Assembly: GCF_000015205.1 (NCBI RefSeq)
Contig: NC_008701.1
Span: forward strand, 1,615,436-1,679,435
Direction of reading: 5' to 3'
Source: Pyrobaculum islandicum DSM 4184
GTDB lineage: Archaea; Thermoproteota; Thermoprotei; Thermoproteales; Thermoproteaceae
DNA length: 64,000 nucleotides
The position numbers and the translations under genes are program-made. Of the stretch, positions 24,406-33,514 are shown piece after piece. Under the pieces are notes generated by a model. It was not told the DNA's origin. It did not search any database and saw only the letters and a list, made by a program, of their open reading frames with translations. Each line of letters starts with the position of its first letter. The first letter of the stretch is position 1.

Positions 24406-25323
24406 CTATCTCAGCAAGTAGGCAAAAACAGCTTTTGCTGTATGCATTCTATTTTCTGCTTGATCCCACACGACAGACTGAGGCCCGTCGATTACGTCGT
24501 CTGTAACCTCCTCGCCTCTATGTGCAGGTAGGCAGTGTAGGAATATGGCTTTTCTCCCGGCTATCTCCATAACTCTTTGATTTACCTGATAGGGCTTCAA
24601 CATCCTCCTCCTCTCCTCGGCCTCTTTTTCAAAACCCATGGAGACCCATACGTCTGTATACACTCCGTCTACGCCTGCTACATCGTTTATAGAATCTGTA
24701 AAGTAGATACGGCCCCCGGTCTTAGCAAGGTCTTCAGAGAGTTCTTCCACTAGTTTCATATTCCACAGCTGTTTAGGCCCCACAAGTCTGACCTCCCAGC
24801 CGAGTTTAGCGCCGATAATCGCCAAGCTAGTTGCCACATTATTACTGACGTCGCCTACAAAAGCTACTTTTATGCCGTGTAGTTTTCCGACGTATTCCCA
24901 CAGCGTGAGCGCGTCTGCAAGAGCTTGGAGGGGATGGTGTTTGTCTGAGAGAGCGTTTATCACAGATATAGAGCTGTTTTGTGCCATCTCTTCAAGCGTC
25001 TCATGTCTATATACCCTGGCGGCTACTGCTACGGCGTATCTCGATAAAACTCTCATTGTGTCGGCGATGGTCTCGCCTCTGCCGATTTGTAGCTCGCTCG
25101 GAGTTGTATATACCGCCTGCATGCCTAATTGTGCGGCAGCTGCAGTTAGCGAGAGCCTAGTTCTCGTGCTAGGTTTTTCAAAATATAACACTACGAGCCT
25201 CCCTGGAAATATCGGCGTGTAGACTTCTCCAGCCAGGTAACGTGTCTTAAAATCTCTAGACATGCGTAGGATGTTCTCAACCTCATGCGGTTTATATTCC
25301 ATTAGTGTAAGTAGATGTCTCAT
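24406..25323 (-). CDS. argF: Ornithine carbamoyltransferase
   Basis: It makes citrulline from ornithine and carbamoyl phosphate in arginine synthesis. All family motifs are present in the 305 residues: carbamoyl phosphate-binding FEKPSTRTRLS, SDKHHPLQALADALT, the ornithine-binding VYTDVWVSMG, and HCLPAHRGEEV with the catalytic cysteine. The HCLP motif separates it from aspartate carbamoyltransferase. ATG 25323 lies 26 bases after TATA-like ATTTTAATTTA, so it is transcribed alone and leaderless. Between its stop and leuC is a 127-base gap with nothing recognisable. Confidence 0.97.
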   Translation of the reverse strand: MRHLLTLMEYKPHEVENILRMSRDFKTRYLAGEVYTPIFPGRLVVLYFEKPSTRTRLSLTAAAAQLGMQAVYTTPSELQIGRGETIADTMRVLSRYAVAVAARVYRHETLEEMAQNSSISVINALSDKHHPLQALADALTLWEYVGKLHGIKVAFVGDVSNNVATSLAIIGAKLGWEVRLVGPKQLWNMKLVEELSEDLAKTGGRIYFTDSINDVAGVDGVYTDVWVSMGFEKEAEERRRMLKPYQVNQRVMEIAGRKAIFLHCLPAHRGEEVTDDVIDGPQSVVWDQAENRMHTAKAVFAYLLR

Positions 25324-25386
25324 GTGGCGTTTTTAGCGACGTAAATTAAAATATTGACTTATAGAGATTACTGGATTGATATATAG

Positions 25387-26814
25387 CTATTTGCTATTTA
25401 TGGGGAGTTCTTTCAAAACGATATTTGTTAAAGTAGATACAACGCCCTTGATCTCTCTTATGTTTTCAATAATCTGGTTTAGCTCCTCTACATTTTCTGC
25501 AACAACTTTTACAACTATATCATAATCTCCTGTAACTTCGGCTACAGACGCGACGTTTTTTATCGCTGCCACTCTACGTGCTACAGATGTCGTATAGACG
25601 TTATTAGCAACTTTTAGCCAGACATATGCCTCAATGTGTCTATTTACTCTAGCTCTATAAGCCATGTTAGTTATTTTCTCAAGAATTTCTAATAAGTCGT
25701 CATCTCTAAGTCTTCTCACGTTCATCTGCTTGACCTCTTCCACGACTTTATCTAACACCTCTGGAGGTACCGAAATTCCCATGCGTTCAAGTCTATATTG
25801 TATCGCCTTCCTCCCGCTATATTTATCTAGAGAAAAGTCGCGAGTTCTGCCAACGACTTCAGGCGGTATAGGCTCGTAGGTCTCGGGATTTGCGATTACG
25901 CCAGCTTGATGGACGCCGGCTTTATGTGTAAATACGTTTTCGCCGACTATGGGGAAGGTGGGCATAATAGTAATGCCGCTTGCCGCCTCTACCATAGCGG
26001 TGATCTCTGGCAATTTCTCAAGTTTTACAAGCCTTACGCCCTTGTGGTAATAGTAGGCGGCGACAAAAACTTGAAGAGGCGTAATGCCGGCTCTCTCTCC
26101 GAGGCCGTTTACAGTGGTGTGTACTACGTCTGCCCCGCCTTCAACTGCCGCAAGGCTGTTGGCAACAGCCATGCCAAAGTCGTTATGGGCGTGGATATCT
26201 AGCCCTATCTCAGGCACTGCGGCTTTTATTTTTGTAAAAACCTCTCTGGCGCGGTCCGGCGTAAAGACCCCCACTGTGTCTGCAATACTCACTCTATCTG
26301 CCCCAGCCTCGTAGGCAGTTTTAACTACTTGTATCAGATAGTTCAAGTCAGCTCTTGAGGCGTCTTCTGCAGTGAATCTGACAGAGACGCCGTGTGATTT
26401 GGCGAGAGACACCATATCTGCAATTATTTGGAGAGCCTCTTCTCGCGTCTTTCTATGTTTATACTTCAGATGTATATCGCTTACTCCATAGAACACCGCT
26501 ATGCGGTCTGGCTCTAGAGACGCAGCTGTTTCAATATCTTGTTTTACAGCTCTGCTATGGACAACAATTTCGCTATTTATCTCGCCGACTTTTTTGAGTT
26601 CTATGATTTTTTTAATTGCAGATTTTATATCAGGGGCCACGTTGGGATCGCCGACTTCTATCATGCCGATGCCGATATCAGACAGCGCCTTTGCAATTCT
26701 AATACGCCACTCCTCAGAGAACACAACGCCGGGGGTTTGTTCGCCCTCTCTAAGTGTCGAGTCTAGAATTATCGGATGCCTTCTTTCCCCGAATGCATAG
26801 ACAGGGAAATACAC
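25387..26814 (-). CDS. Homocitrate synthase-like enzyme with C-terminal Lrp/RAM domain
   Basis: The 475-residue protein has a DRE-TIM barrel (LDSTLREGEQTPGVVF, then [15 protein letters not shown] with the HxH metal ligands, and the GAGAGERAG-like NGLGERAGITPL). From about residue 390 it has an AsnC/Lrp-type ligand-binding domain (VARRVAAIKNVASVAEVTGD, YDIVVKVVAENVEELNQI). Homocitrate synthases of the archaeal lysine (AAA/LysW) pathway carry such a RAM domain for lysine feedback, so I favour that role. Isopropylmalate or citramalate synthase remain possible. The separate leuA at 33515 supports a division of labour. The start is GTG 26814, but the TATA-like CTTATAAATAGG lies unusually close to it. 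Confidence 0.75.
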   Translation of the reverse strand: MYFPVYAFGERRHPIILDSTLREGEQTPGVVFSEEWRIRIAKALSDIGIGMIEVGDPNVAPDIKSAIKKIIELKKVGEINSEIVVHSRAVKQDIETAASLEPDRIAVFYGVSDIHLKYKHRKTREEALQIIADMVSLAKSHGVSVRFTAEDASRADLNYLIQVVKTAYEAGADRVSIADTVGVFTPDRAREVFTKIKAAVPEIGLDIHAHNDFGMAVANSLAAVEGGADVVHTTVNGLGERAGITPLQVFVAAYYYHKGVRLVKLEKLPEITAMVEAASGITIMPTFPIVGENVFTHKAGVHQAGVIANPETYEPIPPEVVGRTRDFSLDKYSGRKAIQYRLERMGISVPPEVLDKVVEEVKQMNVRRLRDDDLLEILEKITNMAYRARVNRHIEAYVWLKVANNVYTTSVARRVAAIKNVASVAEVTGDYDIVVKVVAENVEELNQIIENIREIKGVVSTLTNIVLKELPINSK

Positions 26815-26884
26815 CTATTTATAAGCCTTTTCACATATTTACTGTATATACAAAAACCTTATTACTCCAGCTCCATACGGTGTT

Positions 26885-28663
26885 GTGTTATATTGGTGCC
26901 AAGATTTAAACTTGCCTGTTTTAGATCTTAAGAAAGCGACGGGAAAATGCGGCGAATTTATCGAGGTAAGGCTGACGCAGCCGGCGGATCCTCGGCCGGC
27001 TTTTCTCTCAGATATCTTAACTACAAGAGAGGCTATAGTAAACGAATTTAGTGATGCAAAACTTGCCGAAGTCTTAGTTCCATTAAATGAGGTGGTGTTG
27101 CTAAATAAAATACCCGGCTATGCGGATCAAGCGGATGAAGTTGTGGTAAGAGGGCGTTTAATAGGCCATAGGTTTTATGATATATTAGAGCGCCGGTGGA
27201 GATTTAGGCCGCTGTATGAAGCTGTGGCAACAATGATAAAAGAGAGGCTTGGCCATTGGGCGATTGTAGATATGTCTGAGCTTCCAGAAGGCTACGACAT
27301 ACATCAAGATAAAATTACAGAGGGGGTTCTGCCTGAGGAAAAATATAGACATGTGGCTCTATCGACAAAAGATGGGAAGATACATGGAGTTGCCAAGTTG
27401 TTTCGCGGTCGCCGGCTACACGTGGTGAAGTCGTGGAGAGCTAAACCGCCGCTTCCGCCTGGTAAGCCCTCTAGTTTAAAAGACGCGGCGGAGTTCAACC
27501 GGGAGCATATAGAGGAGTTGACAAAAGAGGCAGTTAAATTCATAAGAGAGATTGCGGAGAGGTACAAAAAGCCGGTTGTAGTCTCTTACTCGGGGGGAAA
27601 GGATAGTTTAGTTGTGTTAGATCTTGTTGTAAAAAGCGGGGTAAAGTTTTACGTGTTTTTTAACGACACCGGGCTTGAGCCGCCTGAGACTTATGAAAAT
27701 ATCAAGAAAATACAGGAGTATTATGGCGTTGAGATAATTATAGGATCAGCTGGGGATAGGTTTTGGAGGGCGATAAAGGCCTTTGGGCCGCCTGCCAGAG
27801 ACTACAGGTGGTGTTGTAAAGTGATAAAGCTAGGCCCCACCACCGAGGCTCTCAAAAGCCGGTTTCCTCAGGGCTATATAAGCGTTGTGGGGCAGAGAGG
27901 CGCTGAGTCTTTCCAAAGGGCTAAACTACCAAGGGTGTCTCAGAGCAAGTGGGTGGCGGGCGCTATAGTGGCGGCGCCGTTACAAAACTGGACTGCGCTA
28001 GAGGTCTGGCTGTATATATTCTTATACGGCCTGCCCTACAACTCGGCATATGAACGCGGTTTTGACCGACTTGGCTGTGTCGTATGTCCAGCTAATGAGC
28101 TTGCGGAACTTGTCCTTGTGGCAAAGAGCTATCCCGAGATTTATGAAAAAATGGAGGAGGAGTTACGTAGGTTTTTCTCAGAGGAGGATATAAGATTTGG
28201 GTTGTGGAGGTGGCGTGGCAAAATACCCGGCGATATGGCTAGATATATTAAGAAAGAAAAGGGCGTGGAACTACCTGTAGATGTAAGAAGAGAGGGCAGA
28301 GATATTCTCATAAAAATAAACGTAGAGCCTAACGTCGAAATTTTCAAACAGTTTTCTAAAATGTTGGGAGAGGTAAAAGACGGCCAGATAGTGACAAAGA
28401 GCGGAGTTGTAAAGGTTGAGGGTAAAGACGGCATTTGGAGGATATCGACAGAAGACGGAAAATTAGCGCTAGACGTAGCCGCGCTACTCGTACGTTCTGC
28501 AATATGTGGAGACTGCAACCTATGTGTATATTGGTGTCCCACCGGCGCGCTTAAGAAAGTGGAGAACAGATTTGAAGTAGATGAGAAAAAGTGTATGAGA
28601 TGTCTCCTCTGCAATTCTGTATGTCCAGCAGCCCAATATTTAGTATATAGAAATAGTGAGTAA
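26885..28663 (+). CDS. PAPS reductase-like protein with C-terminal ferredoxin domain
   Basis: A 592-residue archaeal protein of the phosphoadenosine phosphosulfate reductase family. The PP-loop ATP site is VVVSYSGGKDSLVVLDL near residue 235. RDYRWCCKVIKLGP and LGCVVCPANE carry cysteines typical of archaeal reductases. About residues 1-200 form an N-terminal module of unclear function. The last 50 residues hold two 4Fe-4S motifs (CGDCNLCVYWCPTGAL and CMRCLLCNSVCPAA). It probably reduces APS/PAPS or a related sulfur substrate using ferredoxin-type electrons. It overlaps the next gene by one base. TATA-like ACCTTATTAC is 25 bases before the GTG start. Confidence 0.85.
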   Translation: MLYWCQDLNLPVLDLKKATGKCGEFIEVRLTQPADPRPAFLSDILTTREAIVNEFSDAKLAEVLVPLNEVVLLNKIPGYADQADEVVVRGRLIGHRFYDILERRWRFRPLYEAVATMIKERLGHWAIVDMSELPEGYDIHQDKITEGVLPEEKYRHVALSTKDGKIHGVAKLFRGRRLHVVKSWRAKPPLPPGKPSSLKDAAEFNREHIEELTKEAVKFIREIAERYKKPVVVSYSGGKDSLVVLDLVVKSGVKFYVFFNDTGLEPPETYENIKKIQEYYGVEIIIGSAGDRFWRAIKAFGPPARDYRWCCKVIKLGPTTEALKSRFPQGYISVVGQRGAESFQRAKLPRVSQSKWVAGAIVAAPLQNWTALEVWLYIFLYGLPYNSAYERGFDRLGCVVCPANELAELVLVAKSYPEIYEKMEEELRRFFSEEDIRFGLWRWRGKIPGDMARYIKKEKGVELPVDVRREGRDILIKINVEPNVEIFKQFSKMLGEVKDGQIVTKSGVVKVEGKDGIWRISTEDGKLALDVAALLVRSAICGDCNLCVYWCPTGALKKVENRFEVDEKKCMRCLLCNSVCPAAQYLVYRNSE

Positions 28664-29054
28664 TGCCAAAGCCAAAGCTCTATGTATATGCCCCGTCGTA
28701 TATAGAGCAGGTAGAGGTGCCGGAATTTGACGTCGTTTGGAAAATCGCAGAGATAGACTTAGAACAGTTTCTCGACTATAAAAGAGGGCAGTGTAGAGCA
28801 GATGTAGCAGTGAAAAAGTCGGCTCCAATAGGCGAAAAACCTGCGGTATTTATCCTAGCTCCCCTATTTTTCACCGGCCTTCCCCGGGCGCGGGGGCCCG
28901 GCCGTGCCCACCAAGGCGTCTGGCGGAGGCGAGCCCCGAGCTCCCCCGGGGAAGGCCGGTGAAAAATAGGGGAGCTTCACAACCTGTTTTTCCTCCGTCT
29001 TGGCGACTATCTCACTTTTAAGGTTGTGAAGTCTGCAGAAGGAGACTTTATAAA
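28663..29054 (+). pseudogene. Hypothetical protein gene interrupted by a 120-base palindromic insertion
   Basis: The frame opens at ATG 28663 (VYAPSYIEQVEVPEFDVVWK, KPAVFILA), overlapping the PAPS reductase stop. It runs into a 120-base inverted-repeat element at 28857-28976 that brings a TGA at 28960-28962. Because 120 is divisible by three, the same frame continues beyond as ELHNLFFLRLGDYLTFKVVK and SAEGDFINYLP. Removing the insert restores a plausible protein of about 90 residues or more that runs into the convergent glutamate synthase end at 29055. I do not recognise the family. Stop readthrough or RNA removal of the insert is conceivable but unsupported. Confidence 0.6.
28857..28976. repeat. 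Perfect 32-base inverted repeat flanking 56 bases of GC-rich sequence
   Basis: Left arm 28857-28888 and right arm 28945-28976 are exact reverse complements. The arms start and end with AGCT, so AGCT could be a target duplication around an element at 28861-28972. The inner part shares blocks with 13222-13345 and 46506-46524. The whole is exactly 40 codons long and sits inside a coding frame. Confidence 0.9.
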
Positions 29055-31112
29055 CTATCTCCCCGCTATTTCAACTCCTAGGCGTTCTGCAATTTTGCCG
29101 TCTAGAGATCTCAATAGGTCTCTATTGCCGACAAGCGTGTGGAAGTAGTTTGTCACGCCGTTTGCGCCCATTAATAGCCTCAGTTCTTTAGTAAGTGCTG
29201 TTATGACATTTTCATACCTTTTCATCCTTTCTCTCAAATCCATGTTTTTCACCCTCTGGTATACATACTCAAAAATGCCGAGGGGACATACGAGATCTGC
29301 GCCGAGCGCAGCTAGTTTGTAAATATCTCCGCCGTTGTAAAGTCTACCCACGGCGACTATGTAAGTTTTATTTCTTACACCTGTCTTTCTCAGCTGTAAA
29401 TCTAGGCGCGACACAGCCTCTTCAAGTAGTCCCCTGCCTTTTGTTTCGTCGACTATAACCACTCCCTCCCTAATGTCTACCGTCTCATCTGGAGCTATGA
29501 TTTTAGCTCCGTCGTTTATACACTTGAAATTGTGACAATTGTTGCCATATATCGGCGCGCCTAGGGCGTATCCAGCATATACGGCTGCCTCATCTAATGC
29601 GGGAACTACGACAGGCGTGTAATACTTCTCGCCGTTGATCCATATATCTACCTCAAGCTCCTCTCTATAGGGATCTACCGAGGGATGTGTCACCTGTGCT
29701 GCCTCAATACGGAGGAGATCTAGAGGTCTCCTGGCAGGAGTTGTATACCCCGGCACGACGCCTCCCATACCAATTATCGGCGGCCGCCCCTCTTCATAAT
29801 ATTCCCTATGTACAAAAACTCTGACCGCCGGGTCTATCCACGCGACGTTTCCAGGCGTTACGAGCGACAAGCCTAGAGTTTCAGCTACTTTTTCATCTAC
29901 GTAATAAACCTCTAGCAAATCTCTCCTACCTACTAACTCTCTTAAGCTGGACATCCCCAGCGCGTATAAAACAGCCTTGAGACCCTTCCCCAACGCCAGT
30001 AGGTAGTTTTTCAAAAGCCGCACCCCCCACTCTATGTCGAGCTCCCTCCCCGAGCCTATCATATTTGTTAAAGCTGTTGGACAACCGCCTGTGTGGCACG
30101 AGTGACACATGATACAGCCCATGGCCATTAAGGCGGCGGTGCCCATGTTTGCCATATCTGCGCCCATTGCGATTATTTTCGCCAGGTCCATGGGGCTATA
30201 TAACATGCCGCCGGCGATCATTATCAATTTGTCGCGTGTCCCATCTTTTCTAAGCCACATATCTACAACTGGCACGGCATAGTCAATAGGTATGCCTAAA
30301 TGATCCCGAGCTACAACAGGCGTAGCCCCCGTCCCAGCGCCAGCCCCATCTATAATAATGCCTTCTGCTGTCGATCTGCCAACACCAACGGCAACAAAAT
30401 GTATTTTATTAACGGCGGCTACTTTCACAAGAACAGGTTTTCCAGTGAGATCTCTAAGTGCTTTAACCCTCTGGGCTAGATCCTCTATAGAGTATATATC
30501 GTGATGCGGCGCGGGAGAAAGCGCCTCGCTCCCCACTGGTATCTTCCTAAGCTGGGCTATGATATCAACTACCTTCTTCCCAGGTAGATGGCCGCCGATG
30601 CCCGGCTTAGCGCCCTGGCCTATCTTGATATTTACCGCCAACCCCGCCCTCAGAAGCGTCATATCCATGCCGAAGCGCGCTGAGGCCCACTGGACCACGA
30701 TATTGCGATATTTAGCGATCTCCGGATGGAGGCCCCCCTCTCCAATTCCGGCCACTGCGCCTACCTCAGTGACTGCCTTTGCGATTGCTATGTTCGGGTT
30801 TCCACTCAATGCCCCAAAGGACATGTCGCCGATGTAGACAGGAATCTTGAGGCGGGTGCCGAAGAAGTCGATACCTATATCTACGTCGAGTTTATCTGCC
30901 TTTGCCAAAGCTTCTTTAAGGTCTGAAATTCTGAGATCTTTAAAGACGGCTTTGTCGAGAATTCTGCCGACTTTCAATGGCGTGATTCCATCTACCGCCG
31001 GCTCGCCTGTTTCAGCCATCTTCCTAATCATTCTAATTTTCTCCTCTCCCCAAAACTCTGGCACCAGATGTTTTACAGGCTCTATATATGTCCGCACTAC
31101 TATATGTTGCAC
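29055..31112 (-). CDS. gltB: Glutamate synthase, FMN/synthase domain subunit
   Basis: The 685-residue protein carries the glutamate synthase barrel: DMSFGALSGNPNIAIAKA, GIGEGGLHPEIAKY, IGQGAKPGIGGHLPGKKV, then EGIIIDGAGAGTGATPVV for FMN. MGCIMCHSCHTGGCPTAL is the iron-sulfur cysteine cluster. The C-terminal 200 residues contain NNCHNFKCINDGA and a further domain not seen in bacterial GltB. It makes glutamate from 2-oxoglutarate and the ammonia channelled from the amidotransferase encoded just upstream. The GTG start at 31112 is 28 bases after the partner gene's stop and has its own TATA-like box. Confidence 0.92.
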   Translation of the reverse strand: MQHIVVRTYIEPVKHLVPEFWGEEKIRMIRKMAETGEPAVDGITPLKVGRILDKAVFKDLRISDLKEALAKADKLDVDIGIDFFGTRLKIPVYIGDMSFGALSGNPNIAIAKAVTEVGAVAGIGEGGLHPEIAKYRNIVVQWASARFGMDMTLLRAGLAVNIKIGQGAKPGIGGHLPGKKVVDIIAQLRKIPVGSEALSPAPHHDIYSIEDLAQRVKALRDLTGKPVLVKVAAVNKIHFVAVGVGRSTAEGIIIDGAGAGTGATPVVARDHLGIPIDYAVPVVDMWLRKDGTRDKLIMIAGGMLYSPMDLAKIIAMGADMANMGTAALMAMGCIMCHSCHTGGCPTALTNMIGSGRELDIEWGVRLLKNYLLALGKGLKAVLYALGMSSLRELVGRRDLLEVYYVDEKVAETLGLSLVTPGNVAWIDPAVRVFVHREYYEEGRPPIIGMGGVVPGYTTPARRPLDLLRIEAAQVTHPSVDPYREELEVDIWINGEKYYTPVVVPALDEAAVYAGYALGAPIYGNNCHNFKCINDGAKIIAPDETVDIREGVVIVDETKGRGLLEEAVSRLDLQLRKTGVRNKTYIVAVGRLYNGGDIYKLAALGADLVCPLGIFEYVYQRVKNMDLRERMKRYENVITALTKELRLLMGANGVTNYFHTLVGNRDLLRSLDGKIAERLGVEIAGR

Positions 31113-31140
31113 TTGGGAAATCTATTTTCTGAATATAAAT

Positions 31141-32847
31141 TTACTCCCTCTGGAACTCGGCCACCCTGATAACGGTGAATACGTCTCTCTCGATTTTCAC
31201 ATCTTCGTTAAACAAGGCGTTAAACCGCTGGACGTAAGGCCTTAGGTAGTTTAACTCCTCCTCGGTAAGTTCTCTAACCTCGACATGGTGGTAAAGAGAG
31301 AATATCTTGCGCACATGCGGATCTTCCATCGCCTTTTTGACGTCTACGTCGAGTCCCGCGGCCTTTAGAGCTCTAATATAGCGGTCAAGTCTCTCGTGGT
31401 CTACCCCACCTCCGATCTTGCTCTTGTCAACCTCGCCTCTTATATAGATGGTTCCGCCGACCATTCCCGCCCCTATCCGCCGCCCGACCTCCTCTTGCCA
31501 AGTATGGCGGAGGACAAGTATCACGCCGCCGCCCATATATTCGCCGAGGTAATCCCCGGCGGATCCCCCGATGACTAACACGCCACCTCTATGCTGGATC
31601 CCTGCTCTATTGTTGGCGTTGCCGTATATGTAGATCTCGCCTCCCCGTTTCGCTTGTCCTACTGCGTCACCGACGCTTCCATACACGGCGATTAACCCGC
31701 CGTTCATGGCGTCGCCTAGATCCTCCTGGGCATCTCCATATATGTAGAACTCTCCGCCACTCATGACGTTAGCCGAGGCGTTGCCTACTATCCCCCACGC
31801 CCGCAGAACTCCTCCCTCCATGCCGTTGCCAATATATCTATGTCCCATGACGTTGATAACGTTGACATAGCCCTTTTCTTTCAACTGTCTCCTTACTTCT
31901 CGAGCTAGTTCAATAGTGCCGTATGTCGACGCGTCTATTACCTCAGGCGGCGGAAGGGGGATCTCGGGATAAATCGACCGTTTTGTGAATTTCCCCCAAA
32001 TTTCTCCTCCAGAGACAAGTATATACTCGCCGCCTCTTAGCGCCCAGATATCTACGCCGTTTTTAGCCACCGCCTTTATTGCAGCCGCTTCGCTGGCGAC
32101 GTACAGTCTATCTTTTGCAAAACCGGCATAGAGGGGACGGAAGTGTTGTGTATCTACAAAAGCGCCAAAGACAGGCCTTGGCCCCCCTACTATAAAGACC
32201 ACAGCGTATGGTCCGTCAAGTCTGGCGCCTCTTACTTCTTTGCCGTACATAAGCTCTTCTACTGCCTTTTCTACACCGTATTTTTTCGAAAGTTCCCAGA
32301 GGAGATAGGCGATGGCTTCACTGTCGTTGCCGGTAAAATCTCTATAGCCGAACTCATACCTCAATAGATTTATATTTGAGCCGTAGGAGCTGAGGTCGCC
32401 GTTGTGAACTATTGCCACGTCGCCTGCTGAAAATGGGTGGCTATAGTACGGGAAGCCTCCTGGACTGTTAGTGGGGTATCTAGTATGTCCAAGCCAAGCG
32501 ATAGACTTCTTTTTGTCTACTCTATACATCTCGACAAGAGCCTCTGGCCATCCGATTACCTTATATACGTCGAGCCAAGCGCTCTTCATATATACAACGC
32601 CGTTTATATCGCCATCGCCGTATTTTACAACATCGTATAAGCCGCCGGGGAGTTTATATACTTCTACTGCATCTGCCGGGGGACTTGTGGTAAAAAACTT
32701 AGTCTTTACCCAGCGCGAGGGGTTGTAGAGGGCAACGCCGGCGCCATGTTGCGTCCCCCGCTCTCTCATTACAGCAAGCGCCTTTATCACCGTATCACCT
32801 TGTATATATTCTCCATCTAGGCTATATACCCCAAAGATGCCACACAT
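31141..32847 (-). CDS. Glutamate synthase glutaminase subunit fused to GXGXG domain
   Basis: A 568-residue fusion. The N-terminal class II glutamine amidotransferase starts MCGIFGVYS, with Cys2 as nucleophile, and has GHTRYPTNSPG and IVHNGDLSSYGSN. The C-terminal right-handed beta-helix of GltB follows (about 370-500): GNGMEGGVLRAWGIVGNAS, GGEIYIYGNANNRAGIQ, GGVLVIGGSAGDYLGEYMGG. In many archaea these are separate polypeptides and the synthase domain lies between them in bacterial GltB. Here ends are joined and the middle is a separate protein (29055). It releases ammonia from glutamine for the partner. TATA-like TTTTTAACCC is 26 bases before ATG 32847. Confidence 0.9.
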   Translation of the reverse strand: MCGIFGVYSLDGEYIQGDTVIKALAVMRERGTQHGAGVALYNPSRWVKTKFFTTSPPADAVEVYKLPGGLYDVVKYGDGDINGVVYMKSAWLDVYKVIGWPEALVEMYRVDKKKSIAWLGHTRYPTNSPGGFPYYSHPFSAGDVAIVHNGDLSSYGSNINLLRYEFGYRDFTGNDSEAIAYLLWELSKKYGVEKAVEELMYGKEVRGARLDGPYAVVFIVGGPRPVFGAFVDTQHFRPLYAGFAKDRLYVASEAAAIKAVAKNGVDIWALRGGEYILVSGGEIWGKFTKRSIYPEIPLPPPEVIDASTYGTIELAREVRRQLKEKGYVNVINVMGHRYIGNGMEGGVLRAWGIVGNASANVMSGGEFYIYGDAQEDLGDAMNGGLIAVYGSVGDAVGQAKRGGEIYIYGNANNRAGIQHRGGVLVIGGSAGDYLGEYMGGGVILVLRHTWQEEVGRRIGAGMVGGTIYIRGEVDKSKIGGGVDHERLDRYIRALKAAGLDVDVKKAMEDPHVRKIFSLYHHVEVRELTEEELNYLRPYVQRFNALFNEDVKIERDVFTVIRVAEFQRE

Positions 32848-33004
32848 TAGATGTCTGCGATACTATGGGTTAAAAACATTTCCAAAAATATATGTAAAGT
32901 AGAACTAGATAGACGTTAGTACTAGATTATAGCCGCATTAAATTTTTGACATAACAATCATAGAGTGCATTTTCAAAAAGAAAATTTTAAAAATTATAAT
33001 TATT

Positions 33005-33490
33005 TTATCTAAGCGATTTTAAATAGTTAGTTAATCCGCCCGCTTTTAAAATAGCAAGAGGAAGCCCTCTTATAGGTTTACCCTCAATTTTTTCTCCCGT
33101 TGCTAAATTTATACAATATCCATTTTCTATATCTACCTCAAGCTCCTCCCCCTCTTTTACCTTTTTAGTAATCTCTGGCACTTGTAACACTGGCAGTCCA
33201 ATATTGATGGCGTTTCTAAAAAATATACGTGCAAAACTTTCGGCTACTACCGCCAACACCCCGGCGCCTTTTAATGCAATTGCCGCCTGCTCTCTAGAAG
33301 AGCCCATGCCGAAGGCGCGTCCGGCGACGAGAATAGCCCCCTTTGCCTTTTTTGGAAACTCGGGGTCTATGGGTTCCATTGCGTGTTGACCTAGAATGTT
33401 CGGGTCTGTATAGACTAGGTATTTGGCAGGTATTATGACATCTGTATCTATCTTATCGCCGTAGACTATCGCCCTACCTCTGATCTTCAT
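33005..33490 (-). CDS. leuD: 3-isopropylmalate dehydratase small subunit
   Basis: The 161-residue swivel subunit pairs with LeuC. It has GDKIDTDVIIPAKYLVYTD, the substrate-binding AFGMGSSREQAAIALKGAG and FARIFFRNAINIGLPVLQ, all standard. In archaea the loop near IIPAKYL influences whether isopropylmalate or homoaconitate analogues are used. The gene diverges from leuA (25 bases between starts) and is 9 kb from leuC. The 157 bases between its stop and the glutamate synthase promoter are AT-rich and show no gene. Confidence 0.94.
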   Translation of the reverse strand: MKIRGRAIVYGDKIDTDVIIPAKYLVYTDPNILGQHAMEPIDPEFPKKAKGAILVAGRAFGMGSSREQAAIALKGAGVLAVVAESFARIFFRNAINIGLPVLQVPEITKKVKEGEELEVDIENGYCINLATGEKIEGKPIRGLPLAILKAGGLTNYLKSLR

Positions 33491-33514
33491 GTAGGACTAA
33501 GTTAATACATATAT

